Below are positions 1 to 12,168 of a stretch of DNA of 64,000 bases, piece after piece; the first letter of the stretch is position 1; every line of letters begins with the position of its first letter. The translations under genes and the position numbers were made by a program. The notes below the pieces were generated by a model. That model was not told the origin of the DNA and did no database searches. It saw nothing but the letters and a program-made list of their open reading frames with translations. The stretch comes from Entonaema liquescens (taxonomy: Eukaryota > Ascomycota > Sordariomycetes > Xylariales > Xylariaceae), in assembly GCA_902805475.1 (NCBI GenBank), contig CADCSX010000005.1, positions 3,049,501-3,113,500 of the forward strand, in the 5' to 3' direction.

Positions 1-33
1 GACGACGACGACGACGACGATGACGACGATGAC
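1..33 (+). repeat. GAC/GAT trinucleotide repeat encoding poly-Asp
   Basis: The window opens with eleven in-frame GAC or GAT codons. They belong to the coding sequence of the partial acidic protein and are a likely site of length polymorphism. Confidence 0.8.
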
Positions 34-1921
34 AGTGTGATCGAGGCATACATGCCGCCCTCCCAGAAAGGCAATGTCCAACGTGGCCTATCTATTGATC
101 TTACGCAAGACGAAGACGATTCGGACGGAGACCTAAAAATTACTTCCAGTACCACAGCCCCTAATCATCTTGACTCGGATATAATTGATCTTACATCGGA
201 GCCCGATAAACATTCGGATCATGAAACGCAAGCCGCACGTACCAGTCATTCCGGGGCATCCTTCCAGGAATATTCTGCAGTAGCAACTCGACTATCCGAT
301 TTTGGAATGCTAGCGTTCAAGGACCAACCTGAGAAGCCTAAGACTTCGCATGAATCGTCTGACGACGACAGTCACCATTTCCCCGCCCATAGTGAGGAAA
401 TTAGTAGCGATATTCATTTGACTGATTCTGAGGTTGATTCCGTTATTACCGGGGAAGACGATTCGAGTAGTATAGGGGAAAGTTTCGATGATGACGACTC
501 GCCCACTTCTGTATTCAACAATAATTTGGTTCGATCTGAGAGTTGGGGGGATGACAATGAAAGTAAGTCGCTATATTTTTTATTGCATTTCTCCAACCAT
601 TGTGCTGACTTTTACCCACCTAGGTATCCTGCCATACTCCGAGTCCGATGACGATAGTTCTTCATCGGATGGCGAGGTAATGGATGTGTTATCGGACTCA
701 AGCTCGCCAGCTCCTAGTTCATCTCCTTACTCATCACCTAACCCCCCGGTGCTGAATGGGCTACCCAACGCAGACGCCTTAACCGAAACGTCTAATACGG
801 AGCGCCTCTTTGTGACCCCGTTCTTGTTTACTGCATCTGCACAGCAAGAGCCTTCTTTACAGCAGGAGTCATTTGCTGCTCCGCCGAGAGAACCAAGTCC
901 ATCTGATGCTGCTATGTTCAAGAGCCACCCCATGCTTGACCGTACCGCAAACCTTTCTAGAGCAGAAGCTCTGGGCGAAAAGTCGGGGAAGCATGCCTTT
1001 TTCGCAGCTAGAGAAAGTAATCGGACGAATCACCTGGACTGGGTGTCCCCACCGCCTGTTTCTGCCATCCGAGAAACGTTAGGCGCTGAGGCTGATCAGA
1101 ATGCTACTGGCGCGGAACCTGGCCATGATCCTCATAAAGCTTTGCCAGCGGTTCAAGTTAACAATAACCAGAAAGGTTCCACAGAAAGGGTCGCCAGCAT
1201 TGACACCGCGCCCGAACCTAAATCCAACAATTCTATGGCAATCCTCGGTGGAGAACTGCTACCAGACTCCACGTGGCAGTCATGGTCGGTATCAGGAGAG
1301 CGGTTCATCAATCACCCTCGAAATGAGGAGCTCCCTTATACATATCCCGAACGACCCCAAAGTCCTGAACTTGATATGACCAGCGCATATACTTTTCAGC
1401 TGAGTAAGATCGCAAGTGAGAGCAGCGCCAGTCTTGCAAGCAAACCCAGACGCGTCGAGATTCAGGATTTGCTCACACAAGAGACGACTGGGGGTAAAGA
1501 TGAAATGCATCGCGACCGCCTTCTATATGAGTCCAACGCGGCACCCTCAGTCACACTGTCAACAAAGGAAACCACATCGGAACCTCAGATGAAGCGTTCC
1601 TTTGAAGATGCTTTCGGTAACGATATGGATGCAAATGAACCGAATGAAGAATCCACCCATCAGGAGGACGACAAATCGAACTCTGGGTCGCCAAGTAAAG
1701 GAACTCGAGATACCGCAGTGACCAATACTGAGTCAAGTGATACTACTGTCTCTGAAATTCCTAGACAGGGGTATACTGAAGCCCAGCCCGCCACTGTGCC
1801 AGGACGACGAGACAACATTCAACCGTCGAAGCGACGCCGCTTTGCCCAAGCAGCGGCCTATGTTGCTCTCGGTGGCGCCGCTGCTTTCACCTATATGGTT
1901 TCTACCGCACCCGTCCTTTAG
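1..1921 (+). CDS. Acidic nuclear-type protein with SUMO-interaction-like motifs, 5' partial
   Basis: The reading frame is open from the first base, so the start lies outside the window. Exons are 1..562 and 624..1921. The 61-base intron has a GTAAGT donor and a CCTAG acceptor and joins in phase 1. The visible 607 residues begin with a run of about eleven Asp encoded by GAC/GAT repeats. Two SIM-like cores follow (SIDLTQDED and IIDLTSEPD), then long Ser/Asp/Glu-rich disordered sequence. Near the C-terminus a basic KRRR run is followed by a short Ala/Gly-rich hydrophobic segment ending APVL. A basic-then-hydrophobic tail of this kind occurs, as I recall, in some fungal FHA-domain nuclear proteins, but no FHA domain is visible in this part. 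The function is not identified. A SUMO-binding role is an inference from the two motifs alone. Confidence 0.75.
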
Positions 1922-2491
1922 TCATATTAAGCGATTTAGCATCCATATTAGTACACATTTCTCACACCATGTATTTCCATAGGCGATGCCTTTCGAGGTC
2001 CAAGTTGCGGCTCAGTGCTGCAAGTATTTTCCGCCCTGGCCATGATGTAAAGGCGTAGAGGAGCCCGGAAGCGGCGTTGCGGTTCTTTGTTTAGGTGGAT
2101 TGAGCTTAGCACACTTCGTTGCATTTGTATGGTTGTGGGGAGGGTCCAGTCAGGAGACATCATTGTCGAGGAAAGGTGAATCAAATGGCACAATAGCTTC
2201 CCTAATTAGTATAGGCTATGGTTTATCTTGGCGGTTTCTTTTTTTTTTGCTATTTAGCTATTGCCTACGGTGGATTCTCGCCAAACGCCAACATGTGTTG
2301 ATTACTAGTATGTGCTGTTTTTAATAATCTATCAACGGTATTCATATGGACTTGTGATAAAAGGACCATTTTCCTTTTTGCAATTCTGATGTATTTAATA
2401 ATGGTGAATTCAATTTTTACACATTGCTATTTTCATATATCCACATCCGTAGAGGACCTTGAACAAATTAACACAGCAAAACATATATTTT
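1922..2491. other. Intergenic flank left of the retrotransposon
   Basis: No gene is seen in this stretch. It holds the 3' end of the acidic-protein gene and ordinary intergenic DNA that becomes A+T-richer towards its right end. Base composition only becomes extreme inside the LTR that starts at 2492. Confidence 0.7.
2487..2491. repeat. Target-site duplication ATTTT, left copy
   Basis: This 5-bp sequence directly precedes the left LTR and is identical to 10090-10094. It is A+T-rich, so a chance match is possible, but its position exactly at both LTR ends supports a real duplication. Confidence 0.8.
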
Positions 2492-2696
2492 TGTCAGAAA
2501 TGAGCCCGTGAGTAAAGTTATACGTAAAGTGAATATAGAAAGCAATAACGTAACTATTATATAGTAATAAATAATAATAATAATCTATTAACATTTAACT
2601 TTTTAATTAATAACGAAAGTGCGAAGCGTTTTTTATATATAATATATATTATAAATTTATTTTTAATTTTAATTAACTATTTTTAAATTTTTAATA
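2492..2696. repeat. Left LTR, 205 bp
   Basis: This copy begins TGTCAG and aligns without gaps to 9885-10089. It keeps more G and C in its outer (left) third, and its inner end is converted to TTTTTAATA where the other copy reads CCCCTGACA. Confidence 0.93.
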
Positions 2697-5600
2697 AAGT
2701 TTTTTCCTTTTAAATATTTTTATTTTTAAAAATAATATATTATTTTTATTATTACAAAATAATTATGGTGGCGTTGGAAATATTTAATAAGTTTAAATAA
2801 AATATTTATGTTTTTTATAAAAATTTCGTAAAAATAACGTAAATTATTTCGTAATTTTTTTATTTTTAATATTAATTTTTTACATATATATTATTATTTC
2901 TTTTTTATTATTTTTTTTACGTTATTTTTTAATAATAATTATATTATTTTTTTTATTATTATTTTTTATTTATTATTTTTAATATTAACGTAATTACTAT
3001 TTCATTATTTATATTATTATTATGGTTTTTTATTTTATTTTTTATTATTATTATTTAACTTTTTTTATAATTTAAAAAAGTTAAAAAAAACGATTATTAT
3101 ATTATTATAAAAAAAATAATTATATATTTAATATATTTTTTTATTTTTTAAATAATAACTATTAATTTATTAAATAATTATATTAATTAAATATATTTAT
3201 TATTATTATTAAAATAAAATTTATAATAATGTAATTCTTTTTTTTATTTTTATTTTATTTTATTTATTTATATATTTTATTAATTTATTAATATTTTAAA
3301 ATTTTATAAAATAAATTTTTAATATTTTTTAAATATATATAATAATATTATTATTATAAATTTATTTTTATATATTATTTATTAATTTGCAATTAATTTA
3401 TTATTTAATAATTGGAAATTTGTAACATTTAAATTTAAATAAAAAAAACTTTTTAAAATAAAAAAAATAAAAAATAACTTTTTATTATTTATTTTATTAA
3501 AGTTATTAATAAAAAAACGATGGAAAATTAAAAACGTTATTTATTATTTTAAAATTGCGTAATTCGGGTTATAAAATAAATTATTTAAACGATTAAATAA
3601 ATTAACCGTATTTTTAAAACTTTATTAACCGTTTAATAAATAATAATTAACTTTTTAAACCGATTTTCTACTGCATATAAAAAAATTATTAATAAATATT
3701 TTATTATCATTTTATCTAATTTATTTACTAATTTATTATTTTATAATATTAAAATATATTTTAAATAAAAAATAATAATAAAATTAAAAATAATAATAAT
3801 AATTTTAATAAAAATATTAATATAAAAATTAATAATAAAATTAATAAATTAAATAATAATTAAAATATTTTTTATTAATTTTCTTTTAATATTTTTATAT
3901 TTTATATTATTTTATACACTATTTATAATCCGTAATTAATAAATAATTATTTCGTTAAAAATAAACTTATATTATTATTTACTTTTTTTATTCCGAAAAT
4001 AAATTATATTATTTTATAATAAGTTTTTTATTTTATAAATATATTTATTTTATATAAATATAATATTTAACATATAATTACTTTATTATTTTTTTTGTTT
4101 TAATTTTATTTTTTTTTTTTTATATCATTTTTATTATATTTAATCGATTACATTTAATAATTTATTAACATTATTATTACATATATATTTATTAAAAATC
4201 CGATATTAAAAAAATATATTACATATCCGCCATTAATATATTTATTCTTTTATTTACTTTCGTTTTTTATTAACCTATTATTATTTAAATATTTTAATTA
4301 AATATTAACATTATAATAAAACAAAAAAATCTTATAATCTTATTTATGGTAAAATTAAAAAAACCATTAAAAAAATATAATTAATTATTAAATAATATTT
4401 TAATTTTTATTTAATAAATTTATAATTTTAACTTTTTTACTTTTATTTATTTTTTATTAATTCCTTTAAAATACCATTATTTAAATTTAAAATAACTTAA
4501 AAAAAACTTTAAATATTACAAAATAAACATAAAACAAAAATAATATTCGTATAAAATAAAATTATTACATTATAAAATTAAACCGCAAAAAACGTTTAAT
4601 TAAAATTATTAAAAAAACAAAATTACAATTCGCCCGCAATATATTTATTTTAAATAAAATATATAACACTTTTAATTATTTTATTTATTTTTATATTATA
4701 ATAAATAATATTTTTTTTATATATAGTTTTATAATTAACTTTTTATAAAATCATAATTTTAAAAAATAAAACTTTAATTTCGAAATTAAAAAAAATTTTC
4801 TTACTTTTTTTCTAAATAATAATTAATTTATAACAAATTCGTTAATTAACGTTAAAAATTAACATTAATATTAAATTCCCGTGGTTTTTTTTTTATTTTA
4901 TAATTTTTATTCGTACATAATTTTTAGTTTTTTCGAAACGTTTTTAACTTTTTCTTAAAAGTTATTAATATTATTATAACTTAATTATTTAATCAAATAT
5001 TATTTATTTTTTTTTAATTTTTTATATTTTAAAATTATTTTTACAATAAATTCGTTATTATTTATTAATATAATTAATTATTTTATTAATTTTTTACTAA
5101 ATTTTTTAATATATAATTTTAAATAATTTATATTAAATATATTATATATTTTATAATATATAAATAATTTTAACTTATAAATTATATTATATTTTCTTAT
5201 TATTTTAATTATTTTAAATAAACTTAAATATTTATCCATTAACTTTTTATTAAATTATTTTTAATTTATATATTTTATAAATATTAAAACTTTATCTTTT
5301 TTTTTAAATATTTATTTAAACCGTTTTTTATTATATTATTTTATATATATTTCGTTTAATGTTTTAAATAGTTTAACCGTAATAAACTTTATTTTATATA
5401 TTTTTTTAATTATTTTTATGTTTTTTTACGCGTTTTTTTTAAGTTACAACGTTATTAAATCGATAAAACTTTTAAATTAAAAACTTATGTAAATATATAT
5501 TAAAATTTGTTTATATGTTAAATATATTAAAATATTATATATTTATTTAATTAACATTAATTTTTTAATTTAATTACTTTATTTGTAATTATAAAAAATT

Positions 5601-8600
5601 TATAAATAATATTTTAAATTTTAATTTTAATATTTAATTTATCTATTTATTTATAAATAAAATAATATATTTAATTGTTAAATTATTATAAATTTATAGT
5701 AAAATATTAATTAAAATTTATTTATAAATAATAATTTTTTATTAAAAATGATTTTTTTTAGTAAATTTATATATTTAAAAATATATTTAAAAAATATATC
5801 CGTTAAGCTTAAAGTTATAATTTTTTTTATTACGGGTATATATAATGTGTATTTAAAAAATTTATTAATAACCATTAATATGTTATTATAATTTTTTTTT
5901 ATTTATGTTAAAAACGCTAGTAATTTAATAATAAAATTAAATAAAATTTTTTTATCTAAATTGTTAAATATAAATAAAAAATTTAATTTACTATAAAATA
6001 AATATTTTTGTATTTTAATTTTTTAATATATAATATAAATGTTTATATAATATTTTATATTTTTTTTTTAAATTATTTTAATAATAATAATTTATAATTT
6101 ATTAAGTTGTTTTTACGATTTTTTAATAATTTAATAATATTATATTATAGTAATTATATAATATTTTTTTTTTTAACGTTAAAAAAATGTATATTTTATT
6201 TTTAAATTTTAATAGTTTATTTTTTTTTATTTAAAATAATGTGGTTATGTTACGGTTTTTTTATTGTTATTAAATTTTTAATTAAATATATTTATTAAAT
6301 ATTTATTTTTTATATATTTTTTTTAAAAGTGGTGCGTTTAAATTTTCGGTATTTTTTAAAGCCGTTAATATGTATTTATATTCGCGGGACGTTAATTGGT
6401 TTCTTTTATTTTTTACTTCGGTTACGCCATTATTACTTATTGTTATTAAAATCTTTTAATTATTTTTAAACTTTTTTAAAAATTTTAATAATATTTTTTT
6501 TTTAATATTACGTATATTTAATAATAAAGTATATATTTTTATAATTATCTTTTATTCGTATATATTTAAATTATTAATTATTAATTAAAATATTTTTTAA
6601 TTATTTTAAAATTTTTTTTAAAATTTTAATAATATATTTTATTTAATTTCGTTTTTCCTTTTTATATTTATATGGTTTAATTATTATAATATATTATTAA
6701 TTAAATTTAAAGTTTTTAATTTATATATAATTTAAAAATTAAAATTTATTAATTTTTTTATTTATTAAATTTATTTATTATTTAATTTTAATTTATTTAT
6801 TAAATATTGCAAATTTAAATGGTTAATAATTACTTCCATTATTTTTAATAAATAAATTAAATAATATTTTTATTTTTTAAATATATTAATTATTATTAAT
6901 ATTTTTACATTAAATATTATATAATTTACCTTAGTTTTTTATAGTTTTTTTAATATAAAAATTATAAAATATTATTTATTATTATATTTTTAAAATAACA
7001 TTACTTTAATTACCCATTATAAAGCGTTTATTTCCAATTTTATAAATAATTATATATTAAAATATTTAAATATAAAGATTTTTATAAATTTTTTTTTTAA
7101 AATTTTAAATATTTTTATTATTTTTTTATTTAATTCGAAATTAAATTATTTATTACTTTTTAATAAATTTATTAATAAAATAGTTAATTTTAAATAATTT
7201 TTAATAAATTTTTTATAAAAATTTATAAAATTTAAAAACGTTTATATATTATAAACGTTAATAAATTATAATTATTTTATAATTATAAATATTTTATTTT
7301 AATTTATTTTTATTTTTTTAATTATAATTATAAAATTAAAAAATATTACTTTTATTATATAAAATTTACATTTTTAAAGGTTAATATATAATTTTTATTT
7401 TTATAATTAAATTAAAATATTATAGATATTTTAAATATATTATTTTTTATTTTTTAAATAAATTAAAATATTATTAAAATAAATTATATATATTATATTT
7501 ATTAAATTTATAAACATATAATTAATATAATTTTAAAATAATATTAAAATATTAAATAATTTAAATAATATTATAAAATATTTAAAATATTTATATTTTA
7601 TTTAAAACGTTATTTTTTATTTATTTTTCTTACAAATATATAATTAATAATATATATTTTTTAAATTTAATTTTATAAAATATTTTATTTTAAATAACTT
7701 ATTTAAAATTTTATTAATTAATAATAAAGTTATTTTATTTTTATAAATAATTTTATTAAATCTTTTATAATTTATATATAATTATAATTTATTATTTAAT
7801 TTAAAAATAAATAATATTAAAATATTAATAAAATTTTTAAATAATTATATTTATTTTTTTTATAAAATATTATTTATATATTTTTTTAATTTTTTTAATT
7901 TCATTTCCATTAAAAAATATATTAATCTAAATAAAAGATTTTTTCTTTTTTTAAAATTAATAAAATAATTTTATTATTAATATTTTAAGAAAATAAAAAC
8001 TTTAAAAATATTGAAAATTTTTATATATTTTTCATATTTAAACAAAATCATAACTTTATTATTACTTTCTTATAAATTAAAATATTATTTACAAATATTA
8101 ATTTCTTTTATTACTTTTAACATTAACATAATCACCCTTTTTACCTTTTTAAAAACTTTTTTAATTTTTTTTTTCTTTTATATTAAATAAATTTTTATTA
8201 TATTAATATAATAATACCATTTTTAATATTATTTTTTTAAAATTATATTAACATTTATAAATTAAAACATTTTTAAAATAATATTATAATTAAAATTCTA
8301 ATTTATTATTTTTATTTTATTAAAAATATTATAAATAATATTTTAATTATTTTTTATTTTTATAAATATAAAATATTAAATTAATATTTTACTTATTTTA
8401 AAAAAGTTTTTTAAATTTTTTTTTAATAAAAACTTCATTATTACTATTAAAAATATACATTTTACTTAAATTAAATTAAAATTTACTTTTATATTTATTA
8501 AAACTTATAAAATAATTTATTTATATTTTATTTATAATTTTACCATTATTTTAAATTTAATATAAGTTGAGATAAACTTTTATTACAAATTTTATATTCT

Positions 8601-9884
8601 TTTACTTAATATTAATATTTAATTTACGTTTTTTATTATTTTTTCATTTTTTTTTTTTAAATAATAATTTACTAAATATTTTAAATTATTATATTTTTAA
8701 CATACTACTTTAAAACAATTATATTTAAAATATCTTTATTTTTTATATAAAATATATTCTTTAAATTATTACAAATAAATAATAAATTAATTATATATTT
8801 AATCCTTATCGAAAAAATTATTTTATTTTAATTTTAAATAATTACTTAAATAATATATTCGTAACTCATTCATTAATTATTCTTTTTTTAATTTTTTTTT
8901 TTTTTTTATTTTTTTTATTTTTTTTATTTTTTTTTTTTTATTTTTATATAATAAATTTAAACAATTTAACTTAATTTTTTAACTTACTTTTAATTTTTAA
9001 AATAAAATTTTTAATATATTTTATTTTTAACTTTAAAATAAAATAAATTAATAAATTAAATATTTTCGTTTTTTTAAAATAATATTTTAAATTTTTTACT
9101 TTTAATATTTTATATTTATTTAAAAAAAAAATAAATAATTTATTAATTCTTTAATAAAATTTTTATATTATTATAAATATATTAAAAACCTACATATCTT
9201 CATTTCCAATCATATTTTAAAACCACTTTTCCATTTTTTCTTAAATATATTCCTTTAATTCCTTTTATTTAATATTAAAATAACAATATTATCACCGCGT
9301 AACTTTTCCTATCAAATAAACTATTATAAATATTATTTTCTTTAAATTTATTTAATAATAATTTAAAAAAAACCGCATTTTTAACTTAATAATAAAAGTA
9401 ATTAATTTTACTCTTATTTTGTTTTTCTTCCTTTTATATTATATACTCGAAAAAAAAAATTTATATAACATTAAATTTTTATTACAACTATTTTTTTTCA
9501 ATTTTTCCTTTTTGTAATTTATAATAAAATTGCAACTTTTTTTTAAAACTGTTAATTATTTAATTTTCTTTTTTCTTTTATATTATTTTTTTAATTTTTA
9601 TAATTATTTATTAAATTTTTAATTTATAAAAATTTTAAAATTAACATTATTTTATTATAAAATCATTAATAAAACTATTAATATTAATTTTATTAATATA
9701 AAATTTACATTATTTATTAATTAATTATTAAATATTTATAATATATTTATTATTATATTATTAATTAATATTATATTTACCGTAATTATTTAATTTTTTA
9801 TTAATTAAATTATTTTTTTTTATTAATTTAAATACTATATTATTTTTAATAAATAATTTATATTAATAAGTAAAAATATTAAAT

Positions 9885-10089
9885 TATTAAAAATAAATCC
9901 GTAAATAAAATTATATATAAAATAAATATAAAAAACAATAACATGATTATTATATAATAATAAATAATAATGATAATCTATTAATGTTTAATTTTTTAAT
10001 TAATAGCAAAGGTGCGAAATGCCTTTTATATATGATATATATTATAAATTTATCCTTAATTTTAATTAACTATCCTTAAACCCCTGACA
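9885..10089. repeat. Right LTR, 205 bp
   Basis: This copy ends CCCCTGACA and aligns without gaps to 2492-2696. Its inner (left) end is fully converted (TATTAA against TGTCAG), while its outer right end is nearly unmutated. Confidence 0.93.
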
Positions 10090-10094
10090 ATTTT
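10090..10094. repeat. Target-site duplication ATTTT, right copy
   Basis: This 5-bp sequence directly follows the right LTR and matches 2487-2491. Confidence 0.8.
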
Positions 10095-10342
10095 ATAAAT
10101 ACATCAAGATCTTTCATATCTACTATTTACAAGCGCAGCCCTCTGCATATACACTTATCTCCTCTACTCTTACATGTAGAATTGTTTTAGATAGCTTTAA
10201 ATGCCTAGTAGAACCGAGCCGATTCATCGTCTCTTACATTATCATTATTACTATGCCTATTAGTAGGTAGCTATATACTTCGGGCGAGACCTTTATATAT
10301 GATCCTTACATGCGTCCATTCATGAAATGGAACTATACAAGC

Positions 10343-12168
10343 TTATAATGTCTTATCCCTCAGCTTCCTTCGTGCTAAGTGCTGTCTTATATTCTCCACT
10401 ACCGACCCGAATGACCACCGGGTTTCACCGTCCATATATCCCAGCTCTATGATGGAAAATACAAGGACCACAAAGCCGAGTAGGGGAATTGAGAGCGCAA
10501 AGTACACCCAAAATTTGGAGCTCCCTGGAAGGTACCTATTATACAAAATATCTTCAAGTTAGCTACGGGCGCTTACACTTTTGTTCTAGAGTGTCACTGG
10601 GGCGGGTATACCCCTGAAGGGAATGAGGTCTTTTTACTCACTATTAAGCGTTAGTTGCGAATAGAAGAATTTCAACGCGTGTATAGGGAGGGAGAGGCTT
10701 AACAAGCTTTATACATACCGAATCTGCCATGCTAAAAATAGAAGCTGCGAACGACAATGGGAGGAACACAATACCCAGGACCGTCAGAGCCTTGACGCTT
10801 CTGGCTTCACGGCCTGCTCTCTCGGCTTCTTGAAGTGAGAGCTCTCCGGTCCGATAGGAGACACGGTTGCCTGCGAGGCTTGCTAGCGTATTGATGGCAC
10901 CGCCCAGTTCATTTACACGCTTCTCAATTTGGCGAAAGTGGTGTAATAGGTACTGGAAGTCCACAGTGCTGTCAGTCCAGCTCTCGCTGCGGCTCGTATC
11001 GGGGGTCCGCGTAAGTGGAATGCCAAGTTGCAGCATGGTCCCCTCCAGATCGTCCTGGTACTCGGAAACTCGGCGTTTCCACGACTGCACATCGCTCCAT
11101 AGCTCCTCGGCCGTGGAAACATCAAAAGGTGTTAGGTCACGTCGCCTTGATAAATGCCATAGTACGACCTCGGTATTAGACTGAAGAAATTCGGATAATT
11201 TGAGAAAGTGACTAGCGATAATCTTCTCGACAAAAATACGCAAGGACTTGGGATGATCGAGGTCTAACGTGCCAGAGTGATTCCGGATATAGAATAATAA
11301 ATCCTCTAGTAGAGAGGACCTAGGGGGTCCGGACCGTGCCCTCGTCTGATCTGCCAATGGCACGAAATCCATATATCCGTAGTTGAAGTGACTCATGACC
11401 ACATCAAATCCTGATCGTCCTGTGTGGTCCGTTAGAATCCGCCGGATAGGGGGATCACATATGATAAGACCTAGGATCATTAGCAACACGGCTCCAATGT
11501 AGCACTTCACTAATTGAAGAGGAGATGTACGCACATTTCCAGCCACCGGTATCCGTGGTTTTGCTCCAGAATGTACACTTGCGCCTACTGACACCGACTT
11601 TCGAGATCTCACCCATGAGCCTCGTTATAGCAACATGCCGCCCGGATGTGTCACAAAGGCAGCGAAAACCAGGAGGTCGTTGCGAAAGAACTAACGGTTC
11701 ATGATATTTAAGCGATACATGATCTCTACCGCTGATTGCAGACGGCAAGAATGGAAGACCTCCATTCTCTCCAGTCTGCCGACCGCCAAGAGGTGTTAAC
11801 CTCTCATGGTCCACGAACAAGGAAGGATGGAGTTGAAAATGATCCCCAAGAACACGGGCAAACTCCCCCGAGAGTCCTTCGAGAAGGTATACAGACCGCG
11901 ACGAAGGGCTTCCCGATGCCGAGTCCTGCGTAAGCCCGAACGCAAGAGAAGATGCATCTCTATACTCGGTAGGCGGGCTGACAGACCCGTCTGGATTGAA
12001 GTGAAGTGCGAGAGCTCGGACCTTGGCCCGAGACCACGGCTTCCAGACTTTTGCTGACGGGGGCGGTTTATTGAGGATGGACCTTCTCATCCGCAGGTCG
12101 CTCGCGCATAGCGATTTCACCAACTCTTCATAGCTCCCCGCCGTCATATTGTAGTAGTAGTCGTCCAC
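10343..12168 (-). CDS. Fungal CorA-like Mg2+ transporter family protein
   Basis: This is a membrane protein of the fungal CorA-like family (about 520 residues). Exon 1 is 12168..11535 and exon 2 is 11470..10719 or slightly beyond. Intron 1 (11534..11471, 64 bases) has donor GTGCGT, branch GCTAAT and acceptor CCTAG, and joins to give WKCLIICDPP, the arrangement I expect for this family. The N-terminal half carries the family pattern VYLLEGLSGEFARVLGDHF. The C-terminal half holds a coiled-coil-like stretch, then hydrophobic segment 1 (LTVLGIVFLPLSFAASIFSM) and, in exon 3, segment 2 (WVYFALSIPLLGFVVLVF) and a basic tail. In true CorA, segment 1 is followed by GMN; here the site reads SIFSM. The last intron is uncertain: the best donor (GTATGT at 10718) is out of phase with exon 3, and a weaker GTATAA donor four bases on restores the frame. 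Substrate is unknown. Confidence 0.8.

Larger units (their letters stand above)
2492..10089. mobile_element. RIP-destroyed LTR retrotransposon (full length, 7,598 bp)
   Basis: A pair of 205-bp direct repeats (2492-2696 and 9885-10089) bounds the element. Their least mutated ends read TGTCAG at the left and CTGACA at the right, the usual TG...CA inverted ends of LTRs. The bases just outside on each side are ATTTT (2487-2491 and 10090-10094), a 5-bp target-site duplication. The interior is almost entirely A and T, with stops in every frame and no surviving protein. The two LTRs differ at about 41 positions, all C/T or G/A transitions, with no indel or transversion, which is the signature of repeat-induced point mutation. 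Length, LTR size and duplication fit a Gypsy- or Copia-type element, but the family and orientation cannot be read because no reverse transcriptase motif survives. Confidence 0.93.

Noticed and set aside
2697..9884. Protein genes or centromere within the A+T block
   Set aside because: All frames are full of stops, and the LTR pair with target duplication explains the whole block as one RIP-converted element. Centromeric function cannot be judged from one 7.6-kb copy.
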